A DNA stretch of 64,000 nt from Eledone cirrhosa (lineage: Eukaryota; Mollusca; Cephalopoda; Octopoda; Eledonidae). The notes beneath the pieces are model-generated. The model searched no databases, was not told where the DNA came from, and worked only from the letters and a program-made list of their open reading frames with translations. The stretch lies in assembly GCA_964016885.1 (NCBI GenBank), contig OZ024742.1, positions 15,728,108-15,792,107 of the forward strand. The letters are read 5' to 3'. Every line of letters starts with the position of its first letter. Within the stretch, counting starts at the first letter, position 1. Both the position numbers and the translations under genes were made by a program. This document shows positions 1 through 13,085 of the stretch, one piece after another.

Positions 1-299
1 AGTGTGATTATTAAAGAACCTCAGAGAAAAGTGTGATTATTAAAGAACCTCAGAGTAAAGTGTGATTATTAAAGAACCTCAGAGTAAAGTGTGATTTTTA
101 AAGAATCTCAGAGTAAAGTGTGATTATTAAACAACCACAGAGAAAAGTGTGATTTTTAAAGAACCTCAGAGTAAAGTGTGATTGTTAAAGAACCTCAGAG
201 AAAAGTGTAATTATTAAAGAACCTCAGTGTCATGTGTGATTATTAAAGAACCACAGAGTAAAGTGTGATTATTAAAGAACCTCAGAGTAAAGTGTGATT

Positions 300-1500
300 G
301 TTAAAGAATCTCAGAGTAAAGGGTGATTATTAAAGAACCACAGAGTAAAGTGTGATTATTAAAGAACCTCAGAGCAAAGTGTGATTATTAAAGAACCTCA
401 GAGTAAAGTGTGATTATTAAAGAATCTCAGAGTAAAGTGTGATTATTAAAGAACCTCAGAGTAAAGTGTGATTATTAAAGAACCTCAGAGTAAAGTGTGA
501 TTAATAAAGAAACACAGAGAAATGTGTGATTATTAACGAACCACAGAGTAAAGTGTGATTATTAAAGAACCACAGAGAAATGTGTGATTATTAAAGAACC
601 TCAGAGTAAAGTGTGATTATTAAAGAACCTCAGAGTAAAGTGTGATTATTAAAGAACCTCAGAGTAAAGTGTGATTATTAAAGAACCACAGAGTAAAGTG
701 TGATTATTAAAGAACCTCAGAGTAAAGTGTGATTATTAAAGAACCATACATAAATGTGAGATTACTAAAGAACCACAGAGTAAAGTGTGATTATTAAAGA
801 ACCTCAGAGTAAAGTGTGATTATTAAAGAACCTCAGAGGAAAAGTGTGATTATTAAAGAACCTCAGAGTAAAGTGTGATTATTAAAGAACCCCAGAGTAA
901 AGTGTGATTATTAAAGAACCACAGAGTAAAGTGTGATTATTAAAGAACCTCAGAGTAAAGTGTGATTATTAAAGAACCACAGAGTAAAGTGTGATTATTA
1001 AAGAACCACAGAGTAAAGTGTGATTATTAAAGAACCACAGAGTAAAGTGTAATTATTAAAGTACCACAGAGTACAGTGTAATTATTAAAGAATCTCAGTG
1101 TCATGTGTGATTATTAAAGAACCTCAGAGTAAAGTGTGATTATTAAAGAACCACAGAGTAAAGTGTTATTATTAAAGAACCACAGAGAAATGTGAGATTA
1201 TTAAAGAACCTCAGAGTAAAGTGTGATTATTAAAGAACCTCAGAGTAAAGTGTGACTATTAAAGAACCACAGAGTAAAGTGTGATTATTAAAGAACCTCA
1301 GAGTAAAGTGTGATTATTAAAGAACCTCAGAGGAAAAGTGTGATTATTAAAGAACCTCAGAGTAAAGTGTGATTATTAAAGAACCCCAGAGTAAAGTGTG
1401 ATTATTAAGGAACCTCAGAGTAAAGTGTGATTATTAAAGAACCTCAGAGTAAAGTATGATTATTAAAGAACCACAGAGAAATGTGTGATTATTAAAGAAC
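300..1500. repeat. Satellite A higher-order block, copy 1
   Basis: This block is a fixed order of variant monomers: GGGTG at 321, CCATACATAAATG at 744, GTACCACAGAG at 1,061 and GTATGATT at 1,454. The same series recurs at 5,661/6,055/6,372/6,765 and at 7,635/8,058/8,375/8,768. The offset to the second copy is 5,311 bp from the CCATAC marker onward and 5,340 bp before it, so one 29-bp monomer is missing from the second copy. The offset to the third copy is 7,314 bp. The series also recurs in the 18-21 kb and 27-31 kb regions, so it is a basic building block of the array. Confidence 0.8.
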
Positions 1501-1639
1501 CTCAGAGTAAAGTGTGATTGTTAAAGAATCTCAGAGTAAAATGTGATTATTAAACAACCACAGAGAAAAGTGTGATTATTAAAGAACCTCAGAGCAAAGT
1601 GTGATTATTAAAGAACCTCAGAGTTAAGTGTGATTATTA

Positions 1640-2890
1640 AAGAACCTCAGAGTAAAGTGTGATTGTTAAAGAATCTCAGAGTAAAGTGTGATTATTAAAG
1701 AACCACAGAGTAAAGTGTGATTATTAAAGAACCTCAGAGCAAAGTGTGATTATTAAAGAACCTCAGAGTAAAGTGTGATTATTAGAGAACCACAGAGTAA
1801 AGTGTGATTATTAAAGAACCTCAGAGTAAAGTGTGATTATTAGAGAACCTCAGAGCAAAGTGTGATTATTAAAGAACATCAGAGTAAAGTGTGATTATTA
1901 AAGGACCACAGAGTAAAGTGCGATTATTAAAGAACCTCAGAGCAAAGTGTGATTATTAAAGAACCTCAGAGTTAAGTGTGATCATTAAAGAACCTCATAG
2001 TTAAGTGTGATTATTAAAGAACCTCAGAGTAAAGTGTGATTATTAAAGAACCTCAGAGTTAAGTGTGATCATTAAAGAACCTCAGAGTTAAGTGTGATTA
2101 TTAAAGGACCACAGAGTAAAGTGTGATTGTTAAAGAACCTCAGAGTAAAGTGTGATTATTAAATAACCACAGAGTAAAGTGTTATTATTAAAGAACCATA
2201 GAGAAATGTGAGATTATTAAAGAACCACAGAGTAAAGTGTGATTATTAAAGAACCTCAGAGTAAAGTGTGATTATTAAAGAACCTCAGAGTAAAGTGTGA
2301 TTATTAAAGAACCTCAGAGTAAAGTGTGATTAATAAAGAACCACAGAGAAATGTGTGATTATTAACGAACCACAGAGTAAAGTGTGATTATTAAAGAACC
2401 ACAGAGAAATGTGTGATTATTAAAGAACCTCATAGTAAAGTGTGATTATTAAAGAACCTCAGAGTAAAGTGTGATTATTAAAGAACCTCAGAGTAAAGTG
2501 TGATTATTAAAGAACCACAGAGTAAAGTGTGATTATTAAAGAACCTCAGAGTAACGTGTGATTATTAAAGAACCATACATAAATGTGAGATTACTAAAGA
2601 ACCACAGAGTAAAGTGTGATTATTAAAGAACCTCAGAGTAAAGTGTGATTTTTAAAGAATCTCAGAGTAAAGTGTGATTATTAAACAACCACAGAGAAAA
2701 GTGTGATTATTAAAGAACCTCAGAGTAAAGTGTGATTGTTAAAGAATCTCAGAGTAAAATGTGATTATTAAACAACCACAGAGCAAGGTGTGATTATTAA
2801 AGAACCTCAGAGCAAAGTGTGATTATTAAAGAACCTCAGAGTAAAGTGTGATTATTAAAGAACCTCAGAGTAAAGTGTGATTGTTAAAGA
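1640..2890. repeat. Segmental repeat, offset 29,927 bp (left copy)
   Basis: This block carries rare variants such as ATTAGAGAAC (1,781), GAACATCAGAG (1,874), repeated GTTAAGTGTGATC monomers around 1,971-2,100 and CCATACATAAATG (2,573). The same order occurs at 31,708, 31,801, about 31,900-32,030 and 32,500, a constant offset of 29,927 bp. Just upstream the offset is 29,898, so one monomer differs. The two copies are separated by almost 30 kb of the same satellite. Confidence 0.75.
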
Positions 2891-4703
2891 ATCTCAGAGT
2901 AAAGGGTGATTATTAAAGAACCACAGAGTAAAGTGTGATTATTAAAGAACCTCAGAGCAAAGTGTGATTATTAAAGAACCTCAGAGTAAAGTGTGATTAT
3001 TAAAGAACCTCAGAGTAAAGTGTGATTATTAAAGAACCTCAGAGTAAAGTGTGATTATTAAAGAACCTCAGAGTAAAGTGTGATTAATAAAGAACCACAG
3101 AGAAATGTGTGATTATTAACGAGCCACAGAGTAAAGTGTGATTATTAAAGAACGACAGAGAAATGTGTGATTATTAAAGAACCTCAGAGTAAAGTGTGAT
3201 TATTAAAGAACCTCAGAGTAAAGTGTGATTATTAAAGAACCTCAGAGTAAAGTGTGATTATTAAAGAACCACAGAGTAAAGTGTGATTATTAAAGAACCT
3301 CAGAGTAAAGTGTGATTATTAAAGAACCATACATAAATGTGAGATTACTAAAGAACCACAGAGTAAAGTGTGATTATTAAAGAACCTCAGAGTAAAGTGT
3401 GATTATTAAAGAACCTCAGAGGAAAAGTGTGATTATTAAACAACCTCAGAGTAAAGTGTGATTATTAAAGAACCCCAGAGTAAAGTGTCATTATTAAGGA
3501 ACCTCAGAGTAAAGTGTGATTATTAAAGAACCTCAGAGTAAAGTGTGATTAATAAAGAACCACAGAGAAATGTGTGATTATTAACGAACCACAGAGTAAA
3601 GTGTGATTATTAAAGAACCACAGAGAAATGTGTGATTATTAAAGAACCTCAGAGTAAAGTGTGATTATTAAAGAACCTCAGAGTAAAGTGTGATTATTAA
3701 AGAACCTCAGAGTAAAGTGTGATTATTAAAGAACCATACATAAATGTGAGATTACTAAAGAACCACAGAGTAAAGTGTGATTATTAAAGAACCTCAGAGT
3801 AAAGTGTGATTATTAAAGAACCTCAGAGGAAAAGTGTGATTATTAAAGAACCTCAGAGTAAAGTGTGATTATTAAAGAACCCCAGAGTAAAGTGTGATTA
3901 TTAAAGAACCACAGAGTAAAGTGTGATTATTAAAGAACCTCAGAGTAAAGTGTGATTATTAAAGAACCACAGAGTAAAGTGTGATAATTAAAGAACCACA
4001 GAGAAAAGTGTGATTATTAAAGAACCTCAGAGAAAAGTGTGATTATTAAAGAACCTCAGAGTAAAGTGTGATTTTTAAAGAACCTCAGAGTAAAGCGTGA
4101 TTATTAAAGTACCACAGAGTACAGTGTGATTATTAAAGAACCTCAGAGCAAAGTGTGATTATTAAAGAACCTCAGTGTCATGTGTGATTATTAAAGAACC
4201 ACAGAGTAAAGTGTGATTATTAAAGAACCTCAGAGCAAAGTGTGATTATTAAAGAACCTCAGTGTCATGTGTGATTATTAAAGAACCACAGAGTAAAGTG
4301 TGATTATTAAAGAACCTCAGAGTAAAGTGTGATTATTAAAGAATCTCAGAGTAAAGTGTGATTATTAAAGAACCTCAGACTAAAGTGTGATTATTAAAGA
4401 ACCTCAGAGCAAAGTGTGATTATTAAAGAACCTCAGAGTAAAGTGTGATTATTAAAGAACCTCAGACTAACGTGTGATTATTAAAGAACCTCAGAGCAAA
4501 GTGTGATTATTAAAGAACCTCAGAGTAAAGTGTGATTATTAAAGAACCACAGAGAAATGTGTGATTATTAACGAACCACAGAGTAAAGTGTGATTATTAA
4601 AGAACCTAAGAGTAAAGTGTGATTATTAAAGAACCACAGAGAAAAGTGTGATTATTAAAGAACCACAGAGTAAAGTGTGATTAATAAAGAACCACAGAGA
4701 AAA

Positions 4704-4732
4704 CTTTATTTATTTAAGAACTACAGAATAAT
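4704..4732 (+). repeat. Strongly diverged A monomer, copy 1
   Basis: This 29-bp monomer has CTTTATTTATTTAAG in place of the usual GTGTGATTATTAAAG, and then AACTACAGAATAAT. It is the most unusual A monomer and occurs only four times in 38 kb, always in the same neighbourhood (GATTAATAAAG before it, AATGTGTG after it). It is the best single landmark for aligning the higher-order copies. Confidence 0.85.
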
Positions 4733-5639
4733 GTGTGATTATTAAAGAACCTCAGAGTAAAGTGTGATTATTAAAGAACCTCAGTGTCATGTGTGATTAT
4801 TAAAGAACCACAGAGCAAAGTTTGATTATTAAAGAACCTCAGAGTAAAGTGTGATTATTAAAGGACCACAGAGTAAAGTGCGATTATTAAAGAACCTCAG
4901 AGCAAAGTTTGATTATTAAAGAACCTCAGAGTTAAGTGTGATCATTAAAGAACCTCATAGTTAAGTGTGATTATTAAAGAACCTCAGAGTAAAGTGTGAT
5001 TATTAAAGAACCTCAGAGTTAAGTGTGATCATTAAAGAACCTCAGAGTTAATTGTGATTATTAAAGGACCACAGAGTAAAGTGTGATTGTTAAAGAACCT
5101 CAGAGTAAAGTGTGATTATTAAATAACCACAGAGTAAAGTGTTATTATTAAAGAACCATAGAGAAATGTGAGATTATTAAAGAACCTCATAGTAAAGTGT
5201 GATTATTAAAGAACCTCAGAGTAAAGTGTGATTATTAAAGAACCTCAGAGTAAAGTGTGATCATTAAAGAACCACAGAGTAAAGTGTGATTATTAAAGAA
5301 CCTCAGAGTAATGTGTGATTATTAAAGAACCATACATAAATGTGAGATTACTAAAGAACCACAGAGTAAAGTGTGATTATTAAAGAACCTCAGAGTAAAG
5401 TGTGATTTTTAAAGAATCTCAGAGTAAAGTGTGATTATTAAACAACCACAGAGAAAAGTGTGATTATTAAAGAACCTCAGAGTAAAGTGTGATTGTTAAA
5501 GAATCTCAGAGTAAAATGTGATTATTAAACAACCACAGAGAAAGGTGTGATTATTAAAGAACCTCAGAGCAAAGTGTGATTATTAAAGAACCTCAGAGTA
5601 AAGTGTGATTATTAAAGAACCTCAGAGTAAAGTGTGATT

Positions 5640-7330
5640 GTTAAAGAATCTCAGAGTAAAGGGTGATTATTAAAGAACCACAGAGTAAAGTGTGATTATT
5701 AAAGAACCTCAGAGCAAAGTGTGATTATTAAAGAACCTCAGAGTAAAGTGTGATTATTAAAGAACCTCAGAGTAAAGTGTGATTATTAAAGAACCTCAGA
5801 GTAAAGTGTGATTATTAAAGAACCTCAGAGTAAAGTGTGATTAATAAAGAAACACAGAGAAATGTGTGATTATTAACGAACCACAGAGTAAAGTGTGATT
5901 ATTAAAGAACCACAGAGAAATGTGTGATTATTAAAGAACCTCAGAGTAAAGTGTGATTATTAAAGAACCTCAGAGTAAAGTGTGATTATTAAAGAACCAC
6001 AGAGTAAAGTGTGATTATTAAAGAACCTCAGAGTAAAGTGTGATTATTAAAGAACCATACATAAATGTGAGATTACTAAAGAACCACAGAGTAAAGTGTG
6101 ATTATTAAAGAACCTCAGAGTAAAGTGTGATTATTAAAGAACCTCAGAGGAAAAGTGTGATTATTAAAGAACCTCAGAGTAAAGTGTGATTATTAAAGAA
6201 CCCCAGAGTAAAGTGTGATTATTAAAGAACCACAGAGTAAAGTGTGATTATTAAAGAACCTCAGAGTAAAGTGTGATTATTAAAGAACCACAGAGTAAAG
6301 TGTGATTATTAAAGAACCACAGAGTAAAGTGTGATTATTAAAGAACCACAGAGTAAAGTGTAATTATTAAAGTACCACAGAGTACAGTGTAATTATTAAA
6401 GAATCTCAGTGTCATGTGTGATTATTAAAGAACCTCAGAGTAAAGTGTGATTATTAAAGAACCACAGAGTAAAGTGTTATTATTAAAGAACCACAGAGAA
6501 ATGTGAGATTATTAAAGAACCTCAGAGTAAAGTGTGATTATTAAAGAACCTCAGAGTAAAGTGTGACTATTAAAGAACCACAGAGTAAAGTGTGATTATT
6601 AAAGAACCTCAGAGTAAAGTGTGATTATTAAAGAACCTCAGAGGAAAAGTGTGATTATTAAAGAACCTCAGAGTAAAGTGTGATTATTAAAGAACCCCAG
6701 AGTAAAGTGTGATTATTAAGGAACCTCAGAGTAAAGTGTGATTATTAAAGAACCTCAGAGTAAAGTATGATTATTAAAGAACCACAGAGAAATGTGTGAT
6801 TATTAAAGAACCACAGAGAAAAGTGTGATTATTAAAGAACCACAGAGAAATGTGTGATTATTAAAGAACCTCAGAGAAAAGTGTGATTATTAAAGAACCA
6901 CAGAGTAAAGTATGATTATTAAAGAACCACAGAGAAATGTGTGATTATTAAAGAACCACAGAGAAAAGTGTGATTATTAAAGAACCACAGAGTAAAGTGT
7001 GATTATTAAAGAACCTCAGAGAAAAGTGTAATTATTAAAGAACCTCAGTGTCATGTGTGATTATTAAAGAACCACAGAGTAAAGTGTGATTATTAAAGAA
7101 CCTCAGAGAAAAGTGTGATTATTAAAGAACCAAAGAGTAAAGTGTGATTATTAAAGAACCACAGAGTACAGTGTGATTATTAAAGAACCTCAGAGTAAAG
7201 TGTGATTATTAAAGAACCTCAGAGTAAATTGTGATTATTAAAGAACCACAGAGAAAAGTGTGATTATTAAAGAACCTCAGAGAAAAGTGTGATTATTAAA
7301 GAACCTCAGAGAAAAGTGTGATTATTAAAG
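5640..7330. repeat. Satellite A higher-order block, copy 2
   Basis: This copy has the same marker series as the block at 300-1,500, one monomer shorter in its first part. It matches the following copy at an offset of 2,003 bp, checked at CCATAC (6,055 and 8,058), GTACC (6,372 and 8,375), GTATGA (6,765 and 8,768) and GAGAAAAGTGTAATT (7,019 and 9,022). The match to copy 1 ends near 6,811, while the match to copy 3 goes on to about 7,330, so copies 2 and 3 are the closer pair. Confidence 0.78.
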
Positions 7331-7626
7331 AACCTCAGAGTAAAGTGTGATTATTAAAGAACCTCAGAGTAAAGTGTGATTTTTAAAGAATCTCAGAGTA
7401 AAGTGTGATTATTAAACAACCACAGAGAAAAGTGTGATTTTTAAAGAACCTCAGAGTAAAGTGTGATTGTTAAAGAATCTCAGAGTAAAGTGTGATTATT
7501 AAAGAAACTCAGAGAAAAGTGTAATTATTAAAGAACCTCAGTGTCATGTGTGATTATTAAAGAACCACAGAGTAAAGTGTGATTATTAAAGAACCTCAGA
7601 GTAAAGTGTGATTGTTAAAGAATCTC

Positions 7627-9335
7627 AGAGTAAAGGGTGATTATTAAAGAACCACAGAGTAAAGTGTGATTATTAAAGAACCTCAGAGCAAAGTGTGATT
7701 ATTAAAGAACCTCAGAGTAAAGTGTGATTATTAAAGAATCTCAGAGTAAAGTGTGATTATTAAAGAACCTCAGAGTAAAGTGTGATTATTAAAGAACCTC
7801 AGAGTAAAGTGTGATTAATAAAGAAACACAGAGAAATGTGTGATTATTAACGAACCACAGAGTAAAGTGTGATTATTAAAGAACCACAGAGAAATGTGTG
7901 ATTATTAAAGAACCTCAGAGTAAAGTGTGATTATTAAAGAACCTCAGAGTAAAGTGTGATTATTAAAGAACCTCAGAGTAAAGTGTGATTATTAAAGAAC
8001 CACAGAGTAAAGTGTGATTATTAAAGAACCTCAGAGTAAAGTGTGATTATTAAAGAACCATACATAAATGTGAGATTACTAAAGAACCACAGAGTAAAGT
8101 GTGATTATTAAAGAACCTCAGAGTAAAGTGTGATTATTAAAGAACCTCAGAGGAAAAGTGTGATTATTAAAGAACCTCAGAGTAAAGTGTGATTATTAAA
8201 GAACCCCAGAGTAAAGTGTGATTATTAAAGAACCACAGAGTAAAGTGTGATTATTAAAGAACCTCAGAGTAAAGTGTGATTATTAAAGAACCACAGAGTA
8301 AAGTGTGATTATTAAAGAACCACAGAGTAAAGTGTGATTATTAAAGAACCACAGAGTAAAGTGTAATTATTAAAGTACCACAGAGTACAGTGTAATTATT
8401 AAAGAATCTCAGTGTCATGTGTGATTATTAAAGAACCTCAGAGTAAAGTGTGATTATTAAAGAACCACAGAGTAAAGTGTTATTATTAAAGAACCACAGA
8501 GAAATGTGAGATTATTAAAGAACCTCAGAGTAAAGTGTGATTATTAAAGAACCTCAGAGTAAAGTGTGACTATTAAAGAACCACAGAGTAAAGTGTGATT
8601 ATTAAAGAACCTCAGAGTAAAGTGTGATTATTAAAGAACCTCAGAGGAAAAGTGTGATTATTAAAGAACCTCAGAGTAAAGTGTGATTATTAAAGAACCC
8701 CAGAGTAAAGTGTGATTATTAAGGAACCTCAGAGTAAAGTGTGATTATTAAAGAACCTCAGAGTAAAGTATGATTATTAAAGAACCACAGAGAAATGTGT
8801 GATTATTAAAGAACCACAGAGAAAAGTGTGATTATTAAAGAACCACAGAGAAATGTGTGATTATTAAAGAACCTCAGAGAAAAGTGTGATTATTAAAGAA
8901 CCACAGAGTAAAGTATGATTATTAAAGAACCACAGAGAAATGTGTGATTATTAAAGAACCACAGAGAAAAGTGTGATTATTAAAGAACCACAGAGTAAAG
9001 TGTGATTATTAAAGAACCTCAGAGAAAAGTGTAATTATTAAAGAACCTCAGTGTCATGTGTGATTATTAAAGAACCACAGAGTAAAGTGTGATTATTAAA
9101 GAACCTCAGAGAAAAGTGTGATTATTAAAGAACCAAAGAGTAAAGTGTGATTATTAAAGAACCACAGAGTACAGTGTGATTATTAAAGAACCTCAGAGTA
9201 AAGTGTGATTATTAAAGAACCTCAGAGTAAATTGTGATTATTAAAGAACCACAGAGAAAAGTGTGATTATTAAAGAACCTCAGAGAAAAGTGTGATTATT
9301 AAAGAACCTCAGAGAAAAGTGTGATTATTAAAGAA
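7627..9335. repeat. Satellite A higher-order block, copy 3
   Basis: This is the third occurrence of the GGGTG / CCATAC / GTACC / GTATGA series, 2,003 bp after copy 2. Its later part recurs at an offset of 21,946 bp: GTGTGACT at 8,564 and 30,510, and AACCAAAGAG at 9,131 and 31,077. The 30.5-31.3 kb stretch is therefore the direct continuation of this older arrangement, seen on the far side of the 9,579-bp duplication. Confidence 0.75.
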
Positions 9336-9559
9336 CCTCAGAGTAAAGTGTGATTATTAAAGAACCCCAGAGTAAAGTGTCATTATTAAGGAACCTCAGA
9401 GTAAAGTGTGATTATTAAAGAACCACAGAGTAAAGTGTGATTATTAAAGAACCACAGAGTAAAGTGTGATTATTAAAGAACCACAGAGTAAAGTGTGATT
9501 ATTAAAGAACCATACATAAATGTGAGATTACTAAAGAACCACAGAGTAAAGTGTGATTA

Positions 9560-11650
9560 TTAAAGAACCTCAGAGTAAAGTGTGATTATTAAAGAACCTC
9601 AGAGGAAAAGTGTGATTATTAAAGAACCTCAGAGTAAAGTGTGATTATTAAAGAACCCCAGAGTAAAGTGTCATTATTAAGGAACCTCAGAGTAAAGTGT
9701 GATTATTAAAGAACCACAGAGTAAAGTGTGATTATTAAAGAACCACAGAGTAAAGTGTGATTATTAAAGAACCACAGAGTAAAGTGTGATTATTAAAGAA
9801 CCTCAGAGTAAAGTGTGATTATTAAAGAACCACAGAGTAAAGTGTTATTATTAAAGAACCACAGAGTAAAGTGTGATTATTAAAGAACCTCAGAGTAAAG
9901 TGTGATTATTAAAGAACCACAGAGTAAAGTGTGATTATTAAAGAACCACAGAGTAAAGTGTGATTATTAAAGTACCACAGAGTACAGTGTAATTATTAAA
10001 GAACCTCAGTGTCATGTGTGATTATTAAAGAACCTCAGAGTAAAGTGTGATTATTAAAGAACCACAGAGTAAAGTGTTATTATTAAAGAACCACAGAGAA
10101 ATGTGAGATTATTAAAGACCCACAGAGTAAAGGGTGATTATTAAAGAACCTCAGAGCAAAGTGTGATTATTAAAGAACCTCAGAGTAAAGTGTGATTATT
10201 AAAGAACCTCAGAGTAATGTGTGATTATTAAAGAACCACCGAGTAGAGTGTGATTATTAAAGAACCTCAGAGTAAAGTGTTGATTATTAAAGAACCTCAG
10301 AGTAAAGTGTGATTATTAAAGAACCTCAGAGTAAAGTGTGACTATTAAAGAACCACAGAGTAAAGTGTGATTATTAAAGAACCTCAGAGTAAAGTGTGAT
10401 TATTAAAGAACCTCAGAGGAAAAGTGTGATTATTAAAGAACCTCAGAGTAAAGTGTGATTATTAAAGAACCCCAGAGTAAAGTGTGATTATTAAGGAACC
10501 TCAGAGTAAAGTGTGATTATTAAAGAACCTCAGAGTAAAGTATGATTATTAAAGAACCACAGAGAAATGTGTGATTATTAAAGAACCACAGAGAAAAGTG
10601 TGATTATTAAAGAACCACAGAGAAATGTGTGATTATTAAAGAACCTCAGAGAAAAGTGTGATTATTAAAGAACCACAGAGTAAAGTATGATTATTAAAGA
10701 ACCACAGAGAAATGTGTGATTATTAAAGAACCACAGAGAAAAGTGTGATTATTAAAGAACCACAGAGTAAAGTGTGATTATTAAAGAACCTCAGAGAAAA
10801 GTGTAATTATAAAAGAACCTCAGTGTCATGTGTGATTATTAAAGAACCACAGAGTAAAGTGTGATTATTAAAGAACCTCAGAGAAAAGTGTGATTATTAA
10901 AGAACCAAAGATTAAAGTGTGATTATTAAAGAACCACAGAGTACCGTGTGATTATTAAAGAACCTCAGAGTAAAGTGTGATTATTAAAGAACCTCAGAGT
11001 AAATTGTGATTATTAAAGAACCACAGAGAAAAGTGTGATTATTAAATAACCTCAGAGAAAAGTGTGATTATTAAAGAACATCAGAGAAAAGTGTGATTAT
11101 TAAAGAACCTCAGAGTAAAGTGTTATTATTAAAGAACCTCAGAAAAAACTGTGATTATTAAAGAACCTCAGAGTAAAGTGTGATTATTAAAGAACCTCAG
11201 AGTAAAGTGTGATTTTTAAAGAATCTCAGAGTAAAGTGTGATTATTAAACAACCACAGAGAAAAGTGTGATTTTTAAAGAACCTCAGAGTAAAGTGTGAT
11301 TGTTAAAGAATCTCAGAGTAAAGTGTGATTATTAAAGAACCTCAGAGAAAAGTGTAATTATTAAAGAACCTCAGTGTCATGTGTGATTATTAAAGAACCA
11401 CAGAGTAAAGTGTGATTATTAAAGAACCTCAGAGTAAAGTGTGATTATTAAAGAACCACGGAGTAAAGTGTTATTATTAAAGAACCACAGAGAAATGTGA
11501 GATTATTAAAGACCCACAGAGTAAAGGGTGATTATTAAAGAACCTCAGAGCAAAGTGTGATTATTAAAGAACCTCAGAGTAATGTGTGATTATTAACGAA
11601 CCTCAGAGTAAAGTGTGATTATTAAAGAACCACAGAGTAAAGTGTGATTA
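9560..11650. repeat. Segmental repeat, offset 3,689 bp (left copy)
   Basis: This block matches 13,250-15,340 at a constant offset of 3,689 bp. The markers are AGAGGAAAAG (9,603 and 13,292), GTGTCATTATTAAGG (9,672 and 13,361), GTACC (9,973 and 13,662), GAACCACCGAGTAG (10,233 and 13,922), GAAAAAACTG (11,142 and 14,831) and CCACGGAG (11,459 and 15,148). The match is lost upstream where this copy has CCATACATAAATG near 9,510. Confidence 0.78.
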
Positions 11651-13085
11651 TTAAAGAACCACAGAGTAAAGTGTGATTATTAAAGAACCACAGAGTAAAG
11701 TGTGATTATTAAAGAACCACAGAGTAAAGTGTGATTATTAAAGAACCTCAGAGGAAAAGTGTGATTATTAAAGAACCTCAGAGTAAAGTGTGATTATTAA
11801 AGAACCCCAGAGTAAAGTGTCATTATTAAGGAACCTCAGAGTAAAGTGTGATTATTAAAGAACCACAGAGTAAAGTGTGATTATTAAAGAACCACAGAGT
11901 AAAGTGTGATTATTAAAGAACCACAGAGTAAAGTGTGATTATTAAAGAACCTCAGAGTAAAGTGTGATTATTAAAGAACCACAGAGTAAAGTGTTATTAT
12001 TAAAGAACCACAGAGTAAAGTGTGATTATTAAAGAACCTCAGAGTAAAGTGTGATTATTAAAGAACCACAGAGTAAAGTGTGATTATTAAAGAACCACAG
12101 AGTAAAGTGTGATTATTAAAGTACCACAGAGTACAGTGTAATTATTAAAGAACCTCAGTGTCATGTGTGATTATTAAAGAACCTCAGAGTAAAGTGTGAT
12201 TATTAAAGAACCACAGAGTAAAGTGTTATTATTAAAGAACCACAGAGAAATGTGAGATTATTAAAGACCCACAGAGTAAAGGGTGATTATTAAAGAACCT
12301 CAGAGCAAAGTGTGATTATTAAAGAACCTCAGAGTAAAGTGTGATTATTAAAGAACCTCAGAGTAATGTGTGATTATTAAAGAATCACCGAGTAGAGTGT
12401 GATTATTAAAGAACCTCAGAGTAAAGTGTTGATTATTAAAGAACCTCAGAGTAAAGTGTGATTATTAAAGAACCTCAGAGTAAAGTGTGACTATTAAAGA
12501 ACCACAGAGTAAAGTGTGATTATTAAAGAACCTCAGAGTAAAGTGTGATTATTAAAGAACCTCAGAGGAAAAGTGTGATTATTAAAGAACCTCAGAGTAA
12601 AGTGTGATTATTAAAGAACCCCAGAGTAAAGTGTGATTATTAAGGAACCTCAGAGTAAAGTGTGATTATTAAAGAACCTAAGAGTAAAGTATGATTATTA
12701 AAGAACCACAGAGAAATGTGTGATTATTAAAGAACCACAGAGAAAAGTGTGATTATTAAAGAACCACAGAGAAATGTGTGATTATTAAAGAACCTCAGAG
12801 AAAAGTGTGATTATTAAAGAACCACAGAGTAAAGTATGATTATTAAAGAACCACAGAGAAATGTGTGATTATTAAAGAACCACAGAGAAAAGTGTGATTA
12901 TTAAAGAACCACAGAGTAAAGTGTGATTATTAAAGAACCTCAGAGAAAAGTGTAATTATAAAAGAACCTCAGTGTCATGTGTGATTATTAAAGAACCACA
13001 GAGTAAAGTGTGATTATTAAAGAACCTCAGAGAAAAGTGTGATTATTAAAGAACCAAAGATTAAAGTGTGATTATTAAAGAACCA
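11546..13085. repeat. 1,540-bp tandem duplication, unit 1
   Basis: This unit of about 53 monomers is immediately followed by a second copy. The offset is 1,540 bp at CAAAG (11,551 and 13,091), AATGTGTGATTATTAACG (11,581 and 13,121), AGGAAAAG (11,752 and 13,292), GTACC (12,122 and 13,662) and the CACCGAGTAG monomer (12,382 and 13,922). The unit-1 monomer reads GAATCACCG where unit 2 has GAACCACCG, a single substitution. The whole pair recurs in the second 9,579-bp copy. Confidence 0.82.

Larger units (their letters stand above)
4100..7490. repeat. Segmental repeat, offset 12,512 bp (left copy)
   Basis: This stretch of about 3.4 kb matches 16,612-20,001 at a constant offset of 12,512 bp. The markers are AGTACC (T at 4,110 and 16,622), the diverged monomer (4,704 and 17,216), CCATAC (5,330 and 17,842; 6,055 and 18,567), GAGAAAAGTGTAATT (7,019 and 19,531) and AGAGTAAATTG (7,221 and 19,733). 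Past 7,490 the offset drops to 12,367, so the right copy has lost 145 bp, exactly five monomers. Confidence 0.8.
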
